From: Diadophis punctatus similis
Taxonomy: Eukaryota; Chordata; Lepidosauria; Squamata; Dipsadidae
Direction of reading: 5' to 3'
DNA length: 64,000 nt
Assembly (NCBI GenBank): GCA_023053685.1
Contig: JALIGW010000014.1
Span: forward strand, 16,033,090-16,097,089
The stretch's first letter is position 1; each line of letters opens with the position of its first letter. Position numbers and translations under genes: made by a program. Positions 53,576-63,504 of this stretch are shown one piece after another. Under the pieces are notes generated by a model. That model ran no database searches, was not told the origin of the DNA, and worked only from the letters and a program-made list of their open reading frames with translations.

Positions 53576-54073
53576 TGTTAGGAATATCCTTCTGGGTTCA
53601 GTTCCAAGTGGGAAAAAGACACTGGATTCATGAAAGTTGCTTGGAAAGAAGGTTTAATGGTGAACAGGAGCACATGGCTTGAGCTCCTGAACAGAAAAGG
53701 TGGATCACATGCTTCCAGATGTTGGGTGAAGAGAAAAAAGGGCGGAGCTGCTGAGAGTCCTCTTGGGTCCCACCTCAGAGTTTCCTGTTCCTGTATAAGT
53801 AATGCACTCTGATTGGTGGCCAGACCCCCCTAGGGGCGGGTGTGTGTGTGTCTTAGCTAACCTTTTAGGCTGTCTCCCAGGCTTGTTTGAGTGCTGGTAA
53901 TTTTCCAGGTGCCATGTGGTAGAGGGCTAATCCTATCATGTCCTAAGGGTGAATCCCATCACCCTGAAGCTGAAGGTGGGGGGCAGGGAATTGCAGGAAG
54001 CTGCTTTGTGCTTAGAACATGTTTCCTAGGATATTTCATTTTTCTAGGAGAGGGGTGGGTGCTAACTTCCTTC
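53576..54073 (-). repeat. LTR, left member of an inverted pair
   Basis: Read on the minus strand it ends ...GGATATTCCTAACA. Inner parts match the right member in inverted orientation: CACTTGGAACTGAACCCAGA, TTCACCCAAC and GCATGTGATCC. Confidence 0.65.
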
Positions 54074-54127
54074 AGTAGGAAGTTAGCACCCACCCCTCTC
54101 CTAGAAAAATGAAATATTTTAGGAAAT
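54021..54127. repeat. 51-bp-arm palindrome at the LTR-LTR junction
   Basis: 54021-54071 pairs with 54077-54127, loop TCAGT, about three mismatches. Arms include GAGAGGGGTGGGTGCTAAC. Confidence 0.95.
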
Positions 54128-54623
54128 ATTAAAAAGGCAGAATATTATATTTCCCTGGATGAGAAAAGGAGAAACATGTTTTAAAGACAAAGCATCTCCC
54201 TGCAGCTCCCTGTCCCACCCCCCAACTTTTGTCAATGGGCCATTAAGGCCTGAGCCAGTCTATTCTACATAACAAAGATCTACCTACTTCAGGCAGAGCC
54301 ATAATAGGAATCCCAATGCCCTTTTATTACATCACCACCCAGCAAGCCTCAACCAAACTTGGACTCAAAGCACAGCCTACAGAGTTGCCCCTGCATGGCC
54401 CCATGGGAGTCTGACAACTAATGGTGGATAGGATCAGAATACAAGCTCAAATTCAAAAGCCCAGAGAGGGTATAAAACTCAGGACTCTCAGCATCTCTTC
54501 CCCTTTTTTTCTTCACCCAACTTCTTCAAGGCATGTGATCCTATCCACCATTAAACCATCTTTCCAAGCAGTATCCAGGTTTCCCCACTTGGAACTGAAC
54601 CCAGAAGGACATTTCTTCCAACA
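54075..54623 (+). repeat. LTR, right member of an inverted pair
   Basis: A TATA-like GGGTATAAAACTCAGG lies at about 54469, and it ends CATTTCTTCCAACA. It has a segment of about 45 bp near 54128-54170 that the left member lacks. Confidence 0.65.
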
Positions 54624-54953
54624 GCATCTCCGGGGCAATTATGAAGGATGCGGCCCAAAACAGACACTGCTTCTCTCACTTTGCAGCTTGTGGAAACCTG
54701 CAACTGTCTGAATGTCATGTTTTAATCAAAAGATGGGCTTCCTATTGCATTGTCTCTTTGCCCCACTTTCTCCATTGCTCTTATTAAATCAGTGAAAGGC
54801 CCATTATGACTTCCCAATAAACTGTGATATAATTTAGAAAATGAAGATACTCATAAAATCTTATCTCTGCAGATAGCTCTGAACATTTCACATTTTAGAT
54901 TCCTTGAAACACATTAAATTTACATTCCTGAAAAATGAATCAAAAAGTGTTTT
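54624..54953. other. No recognisable gene
   Basis: Between the inverted LTRs and the V2R scrap. Nothing supported. Confidence 0.35.
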
Positions 54954-55084
54954 CTATTTTACCTTTATTATTAGATTTTGCTTTGTGTTCAGATCCATGC
55001 TTAGTTAAATCATATAACCTTTGGGGATGAACATGCAGCTCAGCAGCCCTGCCCTGGAGGCCCAGGTGGAGAGGACCTTCCCCA
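54954..55084 (-). pseudogene. V2R C-terminal fragment
   Basis: On the minus strand WASRAGLLSCMFIPKGYMI, a stop, then MDLNTKQNL and a final stop. This parallels the V2R helix 7 end (SSAGLL...CIFIPKCYI) and C-terminal LNTKE segment. About 43 codons, with an internal stop where Leu is expected. A second remnant of the receptor family seen at 45.4 kb. Confidence 0.7.
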
Positions 55085-55595
55085 GTTGACTTACATTGGG
55101 CAACCAAAAAGCCAAAAAGCACAGGGCAAGCCTATTGCTTTCTTCAACATTAAGGGGATATCCCCCGCCAGGGTATTATATCCTATACAGGATGTGGATG
55201 AAATTGTGCTGCAACTTTATAAATTTTTGACTCCAGATGAAAGCAAATCTGCTGTAGAAATGTTCAAAGGAGGAAAAAGTTTGATAGAACTGTCCTGGAT
55301 GTGTTTGTTCCCCCCCCCCCCCGATAATTCAGCTTTATTAGCTTCTCTTGAGAACACACAACCACTGTACATCACACAGCAACACACGGCAACTGCGCCA
55401 TTCTGCTTCCAGCCAGGCTTGGCACCTTCTCCATTTGCCTCCCAGGACCGCTCCTCAAAGAGCCCCTTTCCCCCTAAATTGGCCCCCCGTGAGCTGCCAC
55501 CCCCTTCAGCTGGTACTGGCCGTTTGCTGGCCACACAGAATGGCTCGGAGGTCCTCAGGCAGTGACCGGACCACAACAGTGATGTGCTGACACAC
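55085..55595. other. Unassigned, between V2R scrap and exon-like piece
   Basis: A 159-codon plus-strand read (55086-55565) crosses a C-homopolymer and shows no known domain. On the minus strand the reading continues past the stop of the neighbouring exon (RSLPEDLRAI) and may be its 3' extension. Confidence 0.3.
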
Positions 55596-55989
55596 TCACT
55601 GGAGCATCTCCTCTCTGGCGGGGAGGTCTCGGCTCCTGGCTTGGACCAGCTTCTCTTGGAGCTTCAGCACCAGGTCCACGGCTTCTGCCTCGGACTTGTC
55701 TACCATCCAGGCCCTGACATTCACTTCAGCGATGGCCTCCAGGTGCAGAGCTTCCAGCTTATGCCTCATCTCTCGGTGCCTCTGACAAAACCAGCCGTTG
55801 AAGTTGGGCAACTTAAAGCAGTGTTTCCCAACCTTGGCAACTTGAAGATATCTGGACTTCAACTCCCAGAATTCCCCAGCCAGCATTCGCTGGCTGGGGA
55901 ATTCTGGGAGTTGAAGTCCAGATATCTTCAAGTTGCCAAGGTTGGGAAACACTGACTTAAAGAATCGCCTGTAAAGGGCCAGCCTGGAT
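55596..55989 (-). pseudogene. Exon-like fragment, unidentified protein, split by MITE
   Basis: With the MITE (55819-55954) ignored, the minus strand has an acceptor CCCTTTACAG, then RFFKLPNFNG, WFCQRHREMRHKLEALHLEA, VDKSEAEAVDLVLKLQEKL and a stop after AREEMLQ. The stretch is helical and has the look of a conserved host protein, but I do not recognise it. It could be a terminal exon or a retrocopy piece. The MITE insertion breaks it. Confidence 0.4.
55819..55954. mobile_element. Palindromic hAT-type MITE, 136 bp
   Basis: CAGTGTTTCCCAACCTTGGC to its reverse complement; 8-bp duplication ACTTAAAG at 55811-55818 and 55955-55962. Nearly identical to 56786-56921. Confidence 0.95.
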
Positions 55990-56029
55990 GTGTTTGTATA
56001 TGTGTGTGTTTCTGCACTTACTTAGCAAA

Positions 56030-56205
56030 GAGGCGGCCAGTCTTGTATGTGAATGTGCTAGTTTTCATGGAAGGATTCTCTTTTCCGGGGGCTTTGCAGC
56101 CTCCTGGGCTTCTCCACTTCTGCCTTGAAGGTTCTCCAGGAGGCTTCAGGATAACAGCAAACAACCCCAGCCGTTGCATCTCCTCCTACGCTTTCAGGAA
56201 TGTAG
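56030..56205 (-). pseudogene. Possible second exon of the same unidentified fragment
   Basis: The minus strand ends at a good donor (CTTTGCTAAG then GTAAGTG). One frame reads EEMQRLGLFAVILKPPGEPS, then KENPSMKTSTFTYKTGRLFA, with one upstream stop. Its phase does not match the acceptor at 55989, so a joint transcript is uncertain. Confidence 0.3.
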
Positions 56206-56690
56206 GCACTAAAGCACTTGAATAAGGAATCCAAAATAAATCAGTGGGGGAAAAAGTAGGAATACTGGAATCCCCAAAAGAAGGCAAAAAATAAGGAAAT
56301 CGTTTAGTTTCTCTGTCTACAAATGTGAGAATCTCCATTTTATTTGCCTTCAGCTCTCATCTAAATTGCCTAGAATTTTTGGTCTGGAGCAAATAATTAA
56401 ATAAGGTACTTCCAGTTTTATCGCTTCTACTTTGTTGCCCTGAGGAGATTTAATACCTGTGTCACACTTGGTGGCTGACTCACTTGCTCATGTCTCCTGG
56501 ATGCTTTAAAAAGGTTTGGAAATTTCCAAGGGCACCAAATCACTGCAGTTCAGAAGTGACATTGTGAGCCAACAGTTTCAAGTTCAGGGATGGGAAAATA
56601 AATTTGTTTAGTTCATATCAGAAAGCAGATTTCACACTTTCAGACCCGTACATGAATCCAGACTTTGCACTTTCCCACATTTTGTAACAA
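56206..56690. other. No recognisable gene
   Basis: AT-rich sequence before a (GGAA)n tract at 56691-56767. Confidence 0.4.
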
Positions 56691-56767
56691 GGAAGGAAGG
56701 AAAGGAAGGAAGGAAGGAAGGAAGGAAGGAAGGAAGGAAGGAAGGAAGGAAGGAAGGAAGGAAGGAA
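56691..56767. repeat. (GGAA)n microsatellite
   Basis: About 19 tetramers. Confidence 0.95.
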
Positions 56768-56785
56768 TAGTGGGTTGAGCTAAAT

Positions 56786-56921
56786 CAGTGTTTCCCAACC
56801 TTGGCAACTTGAAGATGTCTGGACTTCAATTCCCAGAATTCCCCAGCCAGCATTCGCTGGCTGGGGAATTCTGGGAGTTGAAGTCCAGACATCTTCAAGT
56901 TGCCAAGGTTGGGAAACACTG
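56786..56921. mobile_element. Palindromic hAT-type MITE, 136 bp
   Basis: Same element as 55819; 8-bp duplication AGCTAAAT at 56778-56785 and 56922-56929. Almost perfect palindrome. Confidence 0.95.
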
Positions 56922-57235
56922 AGCTAAATGGTTGATATGGGATGATGTTAAAGCTTTCAGTGTTCTTTGCTATGCTTCCTTTCTTGTCACTGCTTCATTT
57001 CTGTTAGAGACATCAGGTGAAAGAATCCAGAAAAAAATGTGTATGTTCCCAAATAGCTCACTTCTGTATTAATTGTATTATTGTAATGCTTTTTATTATA
57101 TACTTGCATACACTATTCCAACAGGATGTCTTAAGGCTACCATATGTGAGTGTTATAATAGCCAACATTTTTCAACTGTTGTGTTTTCATGGGACTTAAT
57201 TCTTAAATAAGCAATTGTAATAAATTTGGACTGCC

Positions 57236-57330
57236 ACAAAGAAGAGAGGGGTCAACCTATTCTCCAAAGCACCGGAAGGCAAGACAAGAAGCAATGAATG
57301 GTAACTAATCAAGGAGAGAAACAATTTGCA
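57236..57330 (+). mobile_element. CR1 fragment
   Basis: GACTGCCACAAAGAAGAGAG and CACCGGAAGGCAAGACAAGA, as in other CR1 copies. Confidence 0.65.
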
Positions 57331-57339
57331 GGGAAAATA

Positions 57340-57965
57340 GCAGAAGGAGCTCTCGATTAATGAGTCAAAATTTGAAATATTTGGCTATAGCAGGAGACAG
57401 TTTGTTCATGGAAGGGCTGGAGAGCAGTACAATAATAAGTGTCTGCAGGCAACAGGGAAACATGGTGGAGGTTCCTTCCAACTTTGGGGCTCCATTTCTA
57501 TAAATGGAGTTGGAGATTTCGTCAGGATCATGGTGTCCTCAATGCTAAGAAATACAGGCAGCTACTTATCCATCATGCCCAGCTATCAGGGAGGCGTGGG
57601 ATTGGCCTCAAATTTATTTGCAGCAGGACAACAGTCCCAAACATATAGCCGATGTCATTCAGAATTATCTTCATCCATAGAAGAATTGTGGTTAGTTCTC
57701 CAAGATGTTTGGATCAAACTTGAAGGAATCTTGTTGCATTCCTTCAAAAACTCTGTGCAAGTGTACCTAGAAGAATTGGTGCTGTTTTGAAGGCAAAGGA
57801 TGGTCACCCCAAATATTGATTTGATTTGGATTTCTCTTCTGTTCATTTACTTTCAATTTTGTCAATTGATAAAGATAACGAATCATTACTTCTATTTCTG
57901 AAAGCATTCTTAAATTACAGCATTTTTGAGCAACTGCCTAAAACCTTTGCACAGTACTCTGTGTG
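57340..57965 (+). pseudogene. Tc1-like transposase C-terminal half and 3' end
   Basis: In shifting frames: NESKFEIFGYSRRQFVHGRA, CLQATGKHGGGS, SISINGVGDFVRI, KYRQLLIHHA, then LWLVLQDVW and VLKAKDGHPKY-like sequence (GTTTTGAAGGCAAAGGATGG). This is the order of the Tc1 DDE catalytic domain, with the segment around the last catalytic residues deleted. The end AAACCTTTGCACAGTACT resembles a Tc1 3' terminus. Inactive. Confidence 0.85.
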
Positions 57966-58014
57966 TGTATTAATTTTATTTATTTGTATCCTGGCTTTAT
58001 TATGCTTCCAAATA

Positions 58015-58130
58015 AGGCAGCAGACATATCCAACACACTTCTCCTATTTCCCCCACAACAATGACCCTCTGGGGTGGCCTGGGGTGGGATGAGAGAGAGT
58101 GACCGGCCCAAAGCCACTCAGCTGGCTTTG
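58015..58130 (-). repeat. CORE/MIR-like SINE, reverse copy
   Basis: ACATATCCAACACACTTCTC and CCAAAGCCACTCAGCTGGCT, matching the family at 27.47 kb. Confidence 0.6.
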
Positions 58131-58239
58131 TATCATAAAATGGTCAATGCCCATTGTCCCCTGCAGACATTTTGCCTTGGGCTACTGAGCAGCTGCTTTT
58201 TTCTGGAGGAAATTTACAACAGCAATCTGGTAAAACAGT

Positions 58240-58431
58240 GGTCCTCTCAGGCCCTGTCCTGTCCTATCCTACATTCTATTTTCTCTCCTCTCTTCTCCTC
58301 TCCTCTCCCCTCCCATTCCAAATCCTATTCTTAATTCTATTCTTCATTTATTCTATTCCATTCCATTCCATTCCAAATTCTATTCCAAATTCTATTTTTA
58401 ATCCCATTCTTAATTTATTCCATTCCCTCCC
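58240..58431. repeat. Degenerate (ATTCC)n/(CTCTC)n tract
   Basis: Imperfect pyrimidine-rich pentamers that continue after the LTR at 58762. The LTR split one tract. Confidence 0.8.
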
Positions 58432-58761
58432 TGTTAAAGGGAGAATAAATCTCCATAGAGGCAATGTTGATCTTTCTCTTGGAATTCAGACAGTTAGAAA
58501 TAAAACCGAGATTAAAAGTCTAATAGAAAATATTTATTTCGGTACAAAAACAATAAATCCTGATTGTTTACATCTTTGCTAAGAAAATGCGACCGTCTCG
58601 GTCAAGAGCTAGAGCCAGAAGAAGAATATGGAGAATCAGGAATGCACACATGCATATAAGATCATATCACGTGTTCTGCTTGTAATGGAACGTACCATAA
58701 TATTAGATAGGGATGCAGTATCCTGCATATACATACAACTGACAATATTCACATCGTGACA
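58432..58761. repeat. Solo LTR, 330 bp
   Basis: TGTTAAAGGG to ATCGTGACA, with a 5-bp duplication CTCCC at 58427-58431 and 58762-58766. Two AATAAA signals are inside. Orientation not certain. Confidence 0.75.
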
Positions 58762-58766
58762 CTCCC

Positions 58767-59164
58767 ATTCCAAATTCTATTTTTAATTCCATTCCATTTC
58801 CATTCCACTTCTTTCTTGTTAAACAAATTCATCTTTACCAGGTTCATTGGTGGACCAGTGAAATGCTGATCTTTTTTTACATGTTTACCAGTGAAAGAAT
58901 GAAATAATGAACCTTTTCTTTTTTTAAAAAAAGAAACCCTTTAAACTGATGTTTCTTCTAACTCAAGTAACAGAGCAACAGCAAAACAGTGGTGCTTTCT
59001 TATTTATCATCAATCCACCAGTTATGCGGCAGGTGAATCAGCATCAGGTGTGAGGGGGAGACCACCAAGGGGACTGATGGAAAAAGTCTTCATGTGTCAC
59101 TGGAGACCCAACCACCAGTACTTGCCCCCCCCTCCCAGAAGAATAAGGAAGTAGCAATCAGGGG
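58767..59164. other. No recognisable gene
   Basis: Microsatellite remainder, then unassigned sequence. Confidence 0.4.
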
Positions 59165-59522
59165 GAGAACTCATCATTCAGACCTGAAAATGTTCTGAAA
59201 TCTGAAAGCAGTGTTCCAATACTTGAGGGGATGCCACAGAGAGGAGGGGGTCAGGCTGTTCTCTATGGCACCAGAAAGCCAGACAAGGAATAACTGATGG
59301 AAGTTGACCAAGGAGAGATTCAACCTGTAAGTGAGGAGGAACTTTCTGACTGTGAGAGCGATTAACCAGTGGAACAGCTTGCCACCGGAGGTCCTGAGAG
59401 CCCCAATACTTGCGACCTTCAAGGAGAGACTGGACTGCCATCTGTCTCAAGTGGTGTAGGAACTCCTGCTTGAGCAGGGGGTTGGACTAGATGACCTACA
59501 AGGCCCCTTCCAACTCTAATAA
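59165..59522 (+). mobile_element. CR1 3' end
   Basis: CAGTGTTCCAATACTTGAGG to GGTTGGACTAGATGACCTAC, ending in CTAATAATAAATCTAAATCT. Confidence 0.85.
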
Positions 59523-60600
59523 TAAATCTAAATCTGGACAGATGCCCCTTCTCTTCCAGCAGTTTCAGCACCATCAGAGACCTCAGGAGAGCCCCAGGTA
59601 ATGCTTTTTATGCCTGCTGGAGTGATATGATGTTTCTGACTTTCCCTTTCAGCTTTGTGTTTATCACACCCACTTTTGGAAGTTAAGGTTTATGCTACAA
59701 GTCTCAAAAGTATTGTTTTCACCATCAAAAGGCTTGTATCACTTTGATGTGAAAGGCTGAAAGAAGATGATGGTATGCTTAATTTTTACATCTTCTCTGG
59801 CAGCTGAGCTAACCCGTACTCCGCAATTTTTATTCTAATTCTTCTCATAATGGTTTCCTTTAATACATTTATTTCATATTTATGAACATTATTAATGGAG
59901 ACTATCTGCAAATTGGCCACGAGAGAAGGGACTCAGGCCTATGCTCCAACTGAGAGGGTTCTTTTAGAGGTCAATAATAAAACAATCCATTAAGAGCATG
60001 AGATGGTTCATAATGTATCTCATTAAAATAATGACCATCTCTGAGAGGAACATAGGCAGAAAAATAATAGCTTTGGTTGACTGTTTTTTCAACATTGAAC
60101 TCAGGATGAAATCCATGGGCATGGGTCAGAAACCTCCACACTAGATACTTTAACCTAACCCACAAAGTTCAACCCACCAATACTCAAAAACAATGAAAGG
60201 TTGTTTAGCATTCCTGCATCAGATTCATGTCAGGTGTGAAATATCAGATCCACATGTGAACGTCGAATTTAACTGATTTATTGCTAATCATGCCTATGCA
60301 CAAGAGTCTTCTCAACTAATGGTTAGCACCTGCTTGGAGTTAAATAAGGGTCAACAGTAGTCAAGGGAGGTTGAATTTAGTTCACTTATTACCATGCAGG
60401 GATTCTAGGCTAATCCTTCATTTAATTCCACCCCTGGATTCTGCCACTCCTACTCCTATAATCTTGCTGGTTTTGCAGAGAGAAAGGATGTGTCTTTAAT
60501 CACTCTGCATGCAACTTTTGTCTGTGTGACAGAAGATGGATGTCAAGGTTCCAAATAGTAATTGAACAGAAATCAGAGTCCAAGGCAAAAAGTGTCTGGC
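59523..60600. other. No recognisable gene
   Basis: Unique-looking sequence; short open reads only. Confidence 0.4.
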
Positions 60601-60615
60601 TGTCGGTAACCCAGA

Positions 60616-61035
60616 TCAGGCAACGAAGTGGGCCTGTTTGGAGAACAAATCTATGACCGTCCAAATATTTCCCTTGCTCTCTGGGAGTTCTACAATGAAA
60701 TCCATTCCTATTTCTTCCCATGGCATACTGGGGTTGGCCACCTGCTGCAGAGGTCCAGGTGGTTTCCCTGGTCGGTGCTTACTTGTGGCGCAGGTGGCAC
60801 AGCTTTTTACATAATCCTCCATGTCAGATTTCATCTTTGGCCACCAAAATTGCCGTCTTGTAAGGTGGAGGGTCTTCAAGAATCCAAAATGTCCCCCCAG
60901 CTTAGAATCGTGGCTCCGTTGGAGTACTTGCAACCTGAGGTCCGCAGGTACATACAACTTGGCTCCTTTCCAAGCTAGTCCATCTCTCATGGTTAGGATT
61001 TCTTTGTTCTCATTTAACCAGGGGTCGTTGGGCAA
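60616..61035 (-). pseudogene. Gypsy integrase N-terminal domain and core start
   Basis: HDSKLGGHFGFLKTLHLTRR, then YVKSCATCATSKH form the HHCC zinc finger. MDFIVELPES is the start of the DDE core with the first catalytic Asp. The frame is lost after SKQAHFVA, so the remaining catalytic residues are absent. Confidence 0.9.
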
Positions 61036-61181
61036 GGCCGCTTTAAATTTGTCTATCCACTCCTCATGGCCTCAGGCACTTGATCGTCTGGATTGAGCTC
61101 TGGTGAGGACCGGAGCCATGAACTCCCTTCTGCGACTGAAGGAAGTGAGGAGGGGATGACTGAGTGGAATTCCTCCTCCCT

Positions 61182-61676
61182 CTAGCTGTCGTATTGTGGC
61201 TTCCTGGACAAGGCATCTGCCAGCAAGTTCTTTCCCCCTGGGATATGCTTTAGTTCGAATTTGAATCGTCTAAAGTATTGCACCCACCTCACTTGTTTGG
61301 GCGACAGTTTCCTGGGGGTCTTTAGCGCCTCAAGGTTCTTGTGTTCAGTCCATACCTTGAAAGGTACCTTTCCTCCCTCGAGGAATTGCCTCCAAGTCAG
61401 CAGCTTCCATCGAACTGCAAAGGCTTCTTTTTCCCAGTTGGCCCAGCTTCTCTCCGTAGCGGTGAGTTTTTTCGAGACATAAGCACATGGAAGGAGCTGT
61501 CCATTCTCGTCTTTTTGCAGCAACACCGCCGCCACAGCTACATCACTTGCATCAGCCTGAATGATGAATTGTCGTTCTGGATCAGGGTGTTGGAGGATCG
61601 GCTCCTGGGCGAACAATGAAGGCATCTTGTCTTCAGCTGTCCCTCTGCCTGCTCTTTCTCTGTTACTCAGTCTCAT
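61182..61676 (-). pseudogene. Gypsy RNase H domain
   Basis: QFIIQADASDVAVAAVLLQK (first catalytic Asp), YVSKKLTATERSWANWEKEA (Glu), KVWTEHKNLEAL, with Glu where Asp is usual in TDH, and NLLADALSRKPQ. A clear Gypsy-type RNase H connected to an RT end upstream that is not preserved. The D-to-E change would weaken activity. Confidence 0.9.
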
Positions 61677-61679
61677 CCA

Positions 61680-62215
61680 CTTTAAGATGGGTGAACTTCA
61701 ACTCCCAGAATGCCTGGCTGGGGAATACCAGTCTTGAAATTTTGGGCTTGGACAACCTAGGACTACGTCGCCTATGGTCTGACCTAAGCATAGTACACAA
61801 AATTGTCTGCTACAACATCCTACCTGTCAATGACTACTTCAGCTTCAACCACAATAACACACGAGCAAACAATAGATACAAACTCAAGGTAAACCGCTCC
61901 AAACTTGATTGCAGAAAATACGACTTCAGCAACAGAGTGGCCAATGCCTGCAATGCACTACCTGACTCTGTTGTTACATCCTCAAACCCCCAAAACTTTA
62001 ACCTTAAACTGTCTACCGTGGGCCTCACCCCATTCCTAAGAGATCTGTAAGGGGGCAAGCATAAGTGCACCATCATGCCTACCGTCCCTGTCCTGCTGTC
62101 CCCTTTTATTCATAATTGCCTGTGTTCATCTCCATGTTTATACTTATATCTGTTTTCTTTTACACGTTTGACAAACTAAATAAATAAAATAAAAAGAAAT
62201 AAATCTTAAAGTTGC
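61680..62215 (+). pseudogene. L2/CR1-group LINE RT C-terminus and 3' end
   Basis: LGLDNLGLRRLWSDLSIVHK, NRSKLDCRKYDFSNRVANAC and NALPDSVVTSSNPQNFNLKL, then the stop at about 62050. A 150-bp 3' UTR and an AAATAAATAAAATAAA tail follow. 5'-truncated. Flanking pieces of a palindromic MITE (CTTCAACTCCCAGAATGCC left, CTTAAAGTTGCTGAGGTTGA right) suggest insertion into that MITE. Confidence 0.8.
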
Positions 62216-62229
62216 TGAGGTTGAGAAAT

Positions 62230-62604
62230 AGTCAGAAATACCAATCTTAGATTGGTAGTCCGAGGTCACTTCCTTCCCAGGCACTTTGGACACTGTTCTG
62301 GAAAGATGTAATTAAAAGCTGCCAGACTTTGCTCATTCCTGAAATGCATTTCTTGTAAATAAATCTCCATTCAGTTCTATTTGCAACATCTGCTTCACTC
62401 ATCCTTGCTCAGATCAGATTCCTCCTCTCAGAAAACATCACCTGCCCAGCCTGAATGCTTCATTTCCAGTGCCCAGCTGAAAGCATGAGGGCTGGAGAAA
62501 GCGCGGACACCCCTTCGATTGAAAGCCAGAAGTGTGCTAGTGTCACGCCAAGAGCTATTATGTAAACAGCAGCATGCATAAAATAATTTCACTATCCATT
62601 AGGA
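62230..62604. other. No recognisable gene
   Basis: Nothing supported. Confidence 0.4.
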
Positions 62605-62605
62605 G

Positions 62606-62800
62606 CAGGGTGAGTTCTAATTTTTTTAACTACCGGTTCTGTGGGTGTGGCTTATTTTGTGGGTGTGGTTTGATGGTCATGTGACATCGTGACTTGACGT
62701 CACTCATGCCCACGCCCATTCACATGACCCCCACCAAGCCACGTCCACAGGAAAAGGTAGGAAAATTTCCCCTCCTTTAGCAATAGGATGTTGGAGCCAA
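62606..62800. mobile_element. hAT-type MITE fragment
   Basis: CAGGGTGAGTTCTAATTTTT, then ACTACCGGTTCTGTGGGTGT; relative of 50922-51585. Right end not found. Confidence 0.55.
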
Positions 62801-63499
62801 TACAGTCTATGATTAGATTAATTAAATTGATGGAGGGTGAGAATACCAAAAGGGGTCATTTAGTTAGCCCCAAGAGCCCTAGATATGGCCCCACAGAGAC
62901 TCAGCCTTTACACAATTCCATCTATTCTGCCATGTTATAAGCACACCAATCTCTACCTCTCAGAAAAATGGCTAGAAAATTAAAACATCTAAAAAAGCCC
63001 AAGGTTGATGTCACGGTGCTATCGGATGTGAAGAGTGGGGCTCTGCGAACTCACGCCAAATCCCTTTTTGGGAGGGTCCCATAAGGTGTTCAAGTCACCC
63101 TATAGGGGTGACAGAGAGTGGAGGGGCTCCCTGCAGGTCGCGGAGAGCGGCTGCTCTCCTGCTTGATCCAGGGCTAATTCCCTCTCAGCCGACAACGAAG
63201 AGGAGTGGCAGCCATTATGGCTGCTGAGAAGCTGGGGCAAGCGAAGAAACAAAGACTGTGCTGCAGCAGTGTGTGAACAGTGACTGGATCTGGGTGAGGT
63301 GATTTTTTTTCCTACTTGAAACCTACCCTAAAGAAAATAAACTCTGGAAAAGGGACTCATTTGAAGAGTTTGTTTAAGTGGCGATCAATTACAGAGAAAA
63401 ATTATAGACCCGAAAGAAAAGAAAAGGATATTAAGAAGAGAACGCTAAACCTTTAAAAACGCAGAAAGGTCACAACATACACTTGGCTGACTGGGAGAG
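62801..63499. other. Possible L1 5' leader, no gene
   Basis: 63010-63300 is G/C-rich with GCAGCCATTATGGCTGCTGA and resembles a LINE leader. It may belong to the L1 whose ORF2 end follows. Confidence 0.3.
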
Positions 63500-63504
63500 A
63501 ACAT

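Larger units (their letters stand above)
60616..61676 (-). mobile_element. Ty3/Gypsy pol fragment (RNase H to integrase)
   Basis: Minus-strand order RNase H (61182-61676) then integrase zinc finger and core start (60616-61035). No LTR or RT in the window. Truncated at both ends. Confidence 0.85.
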
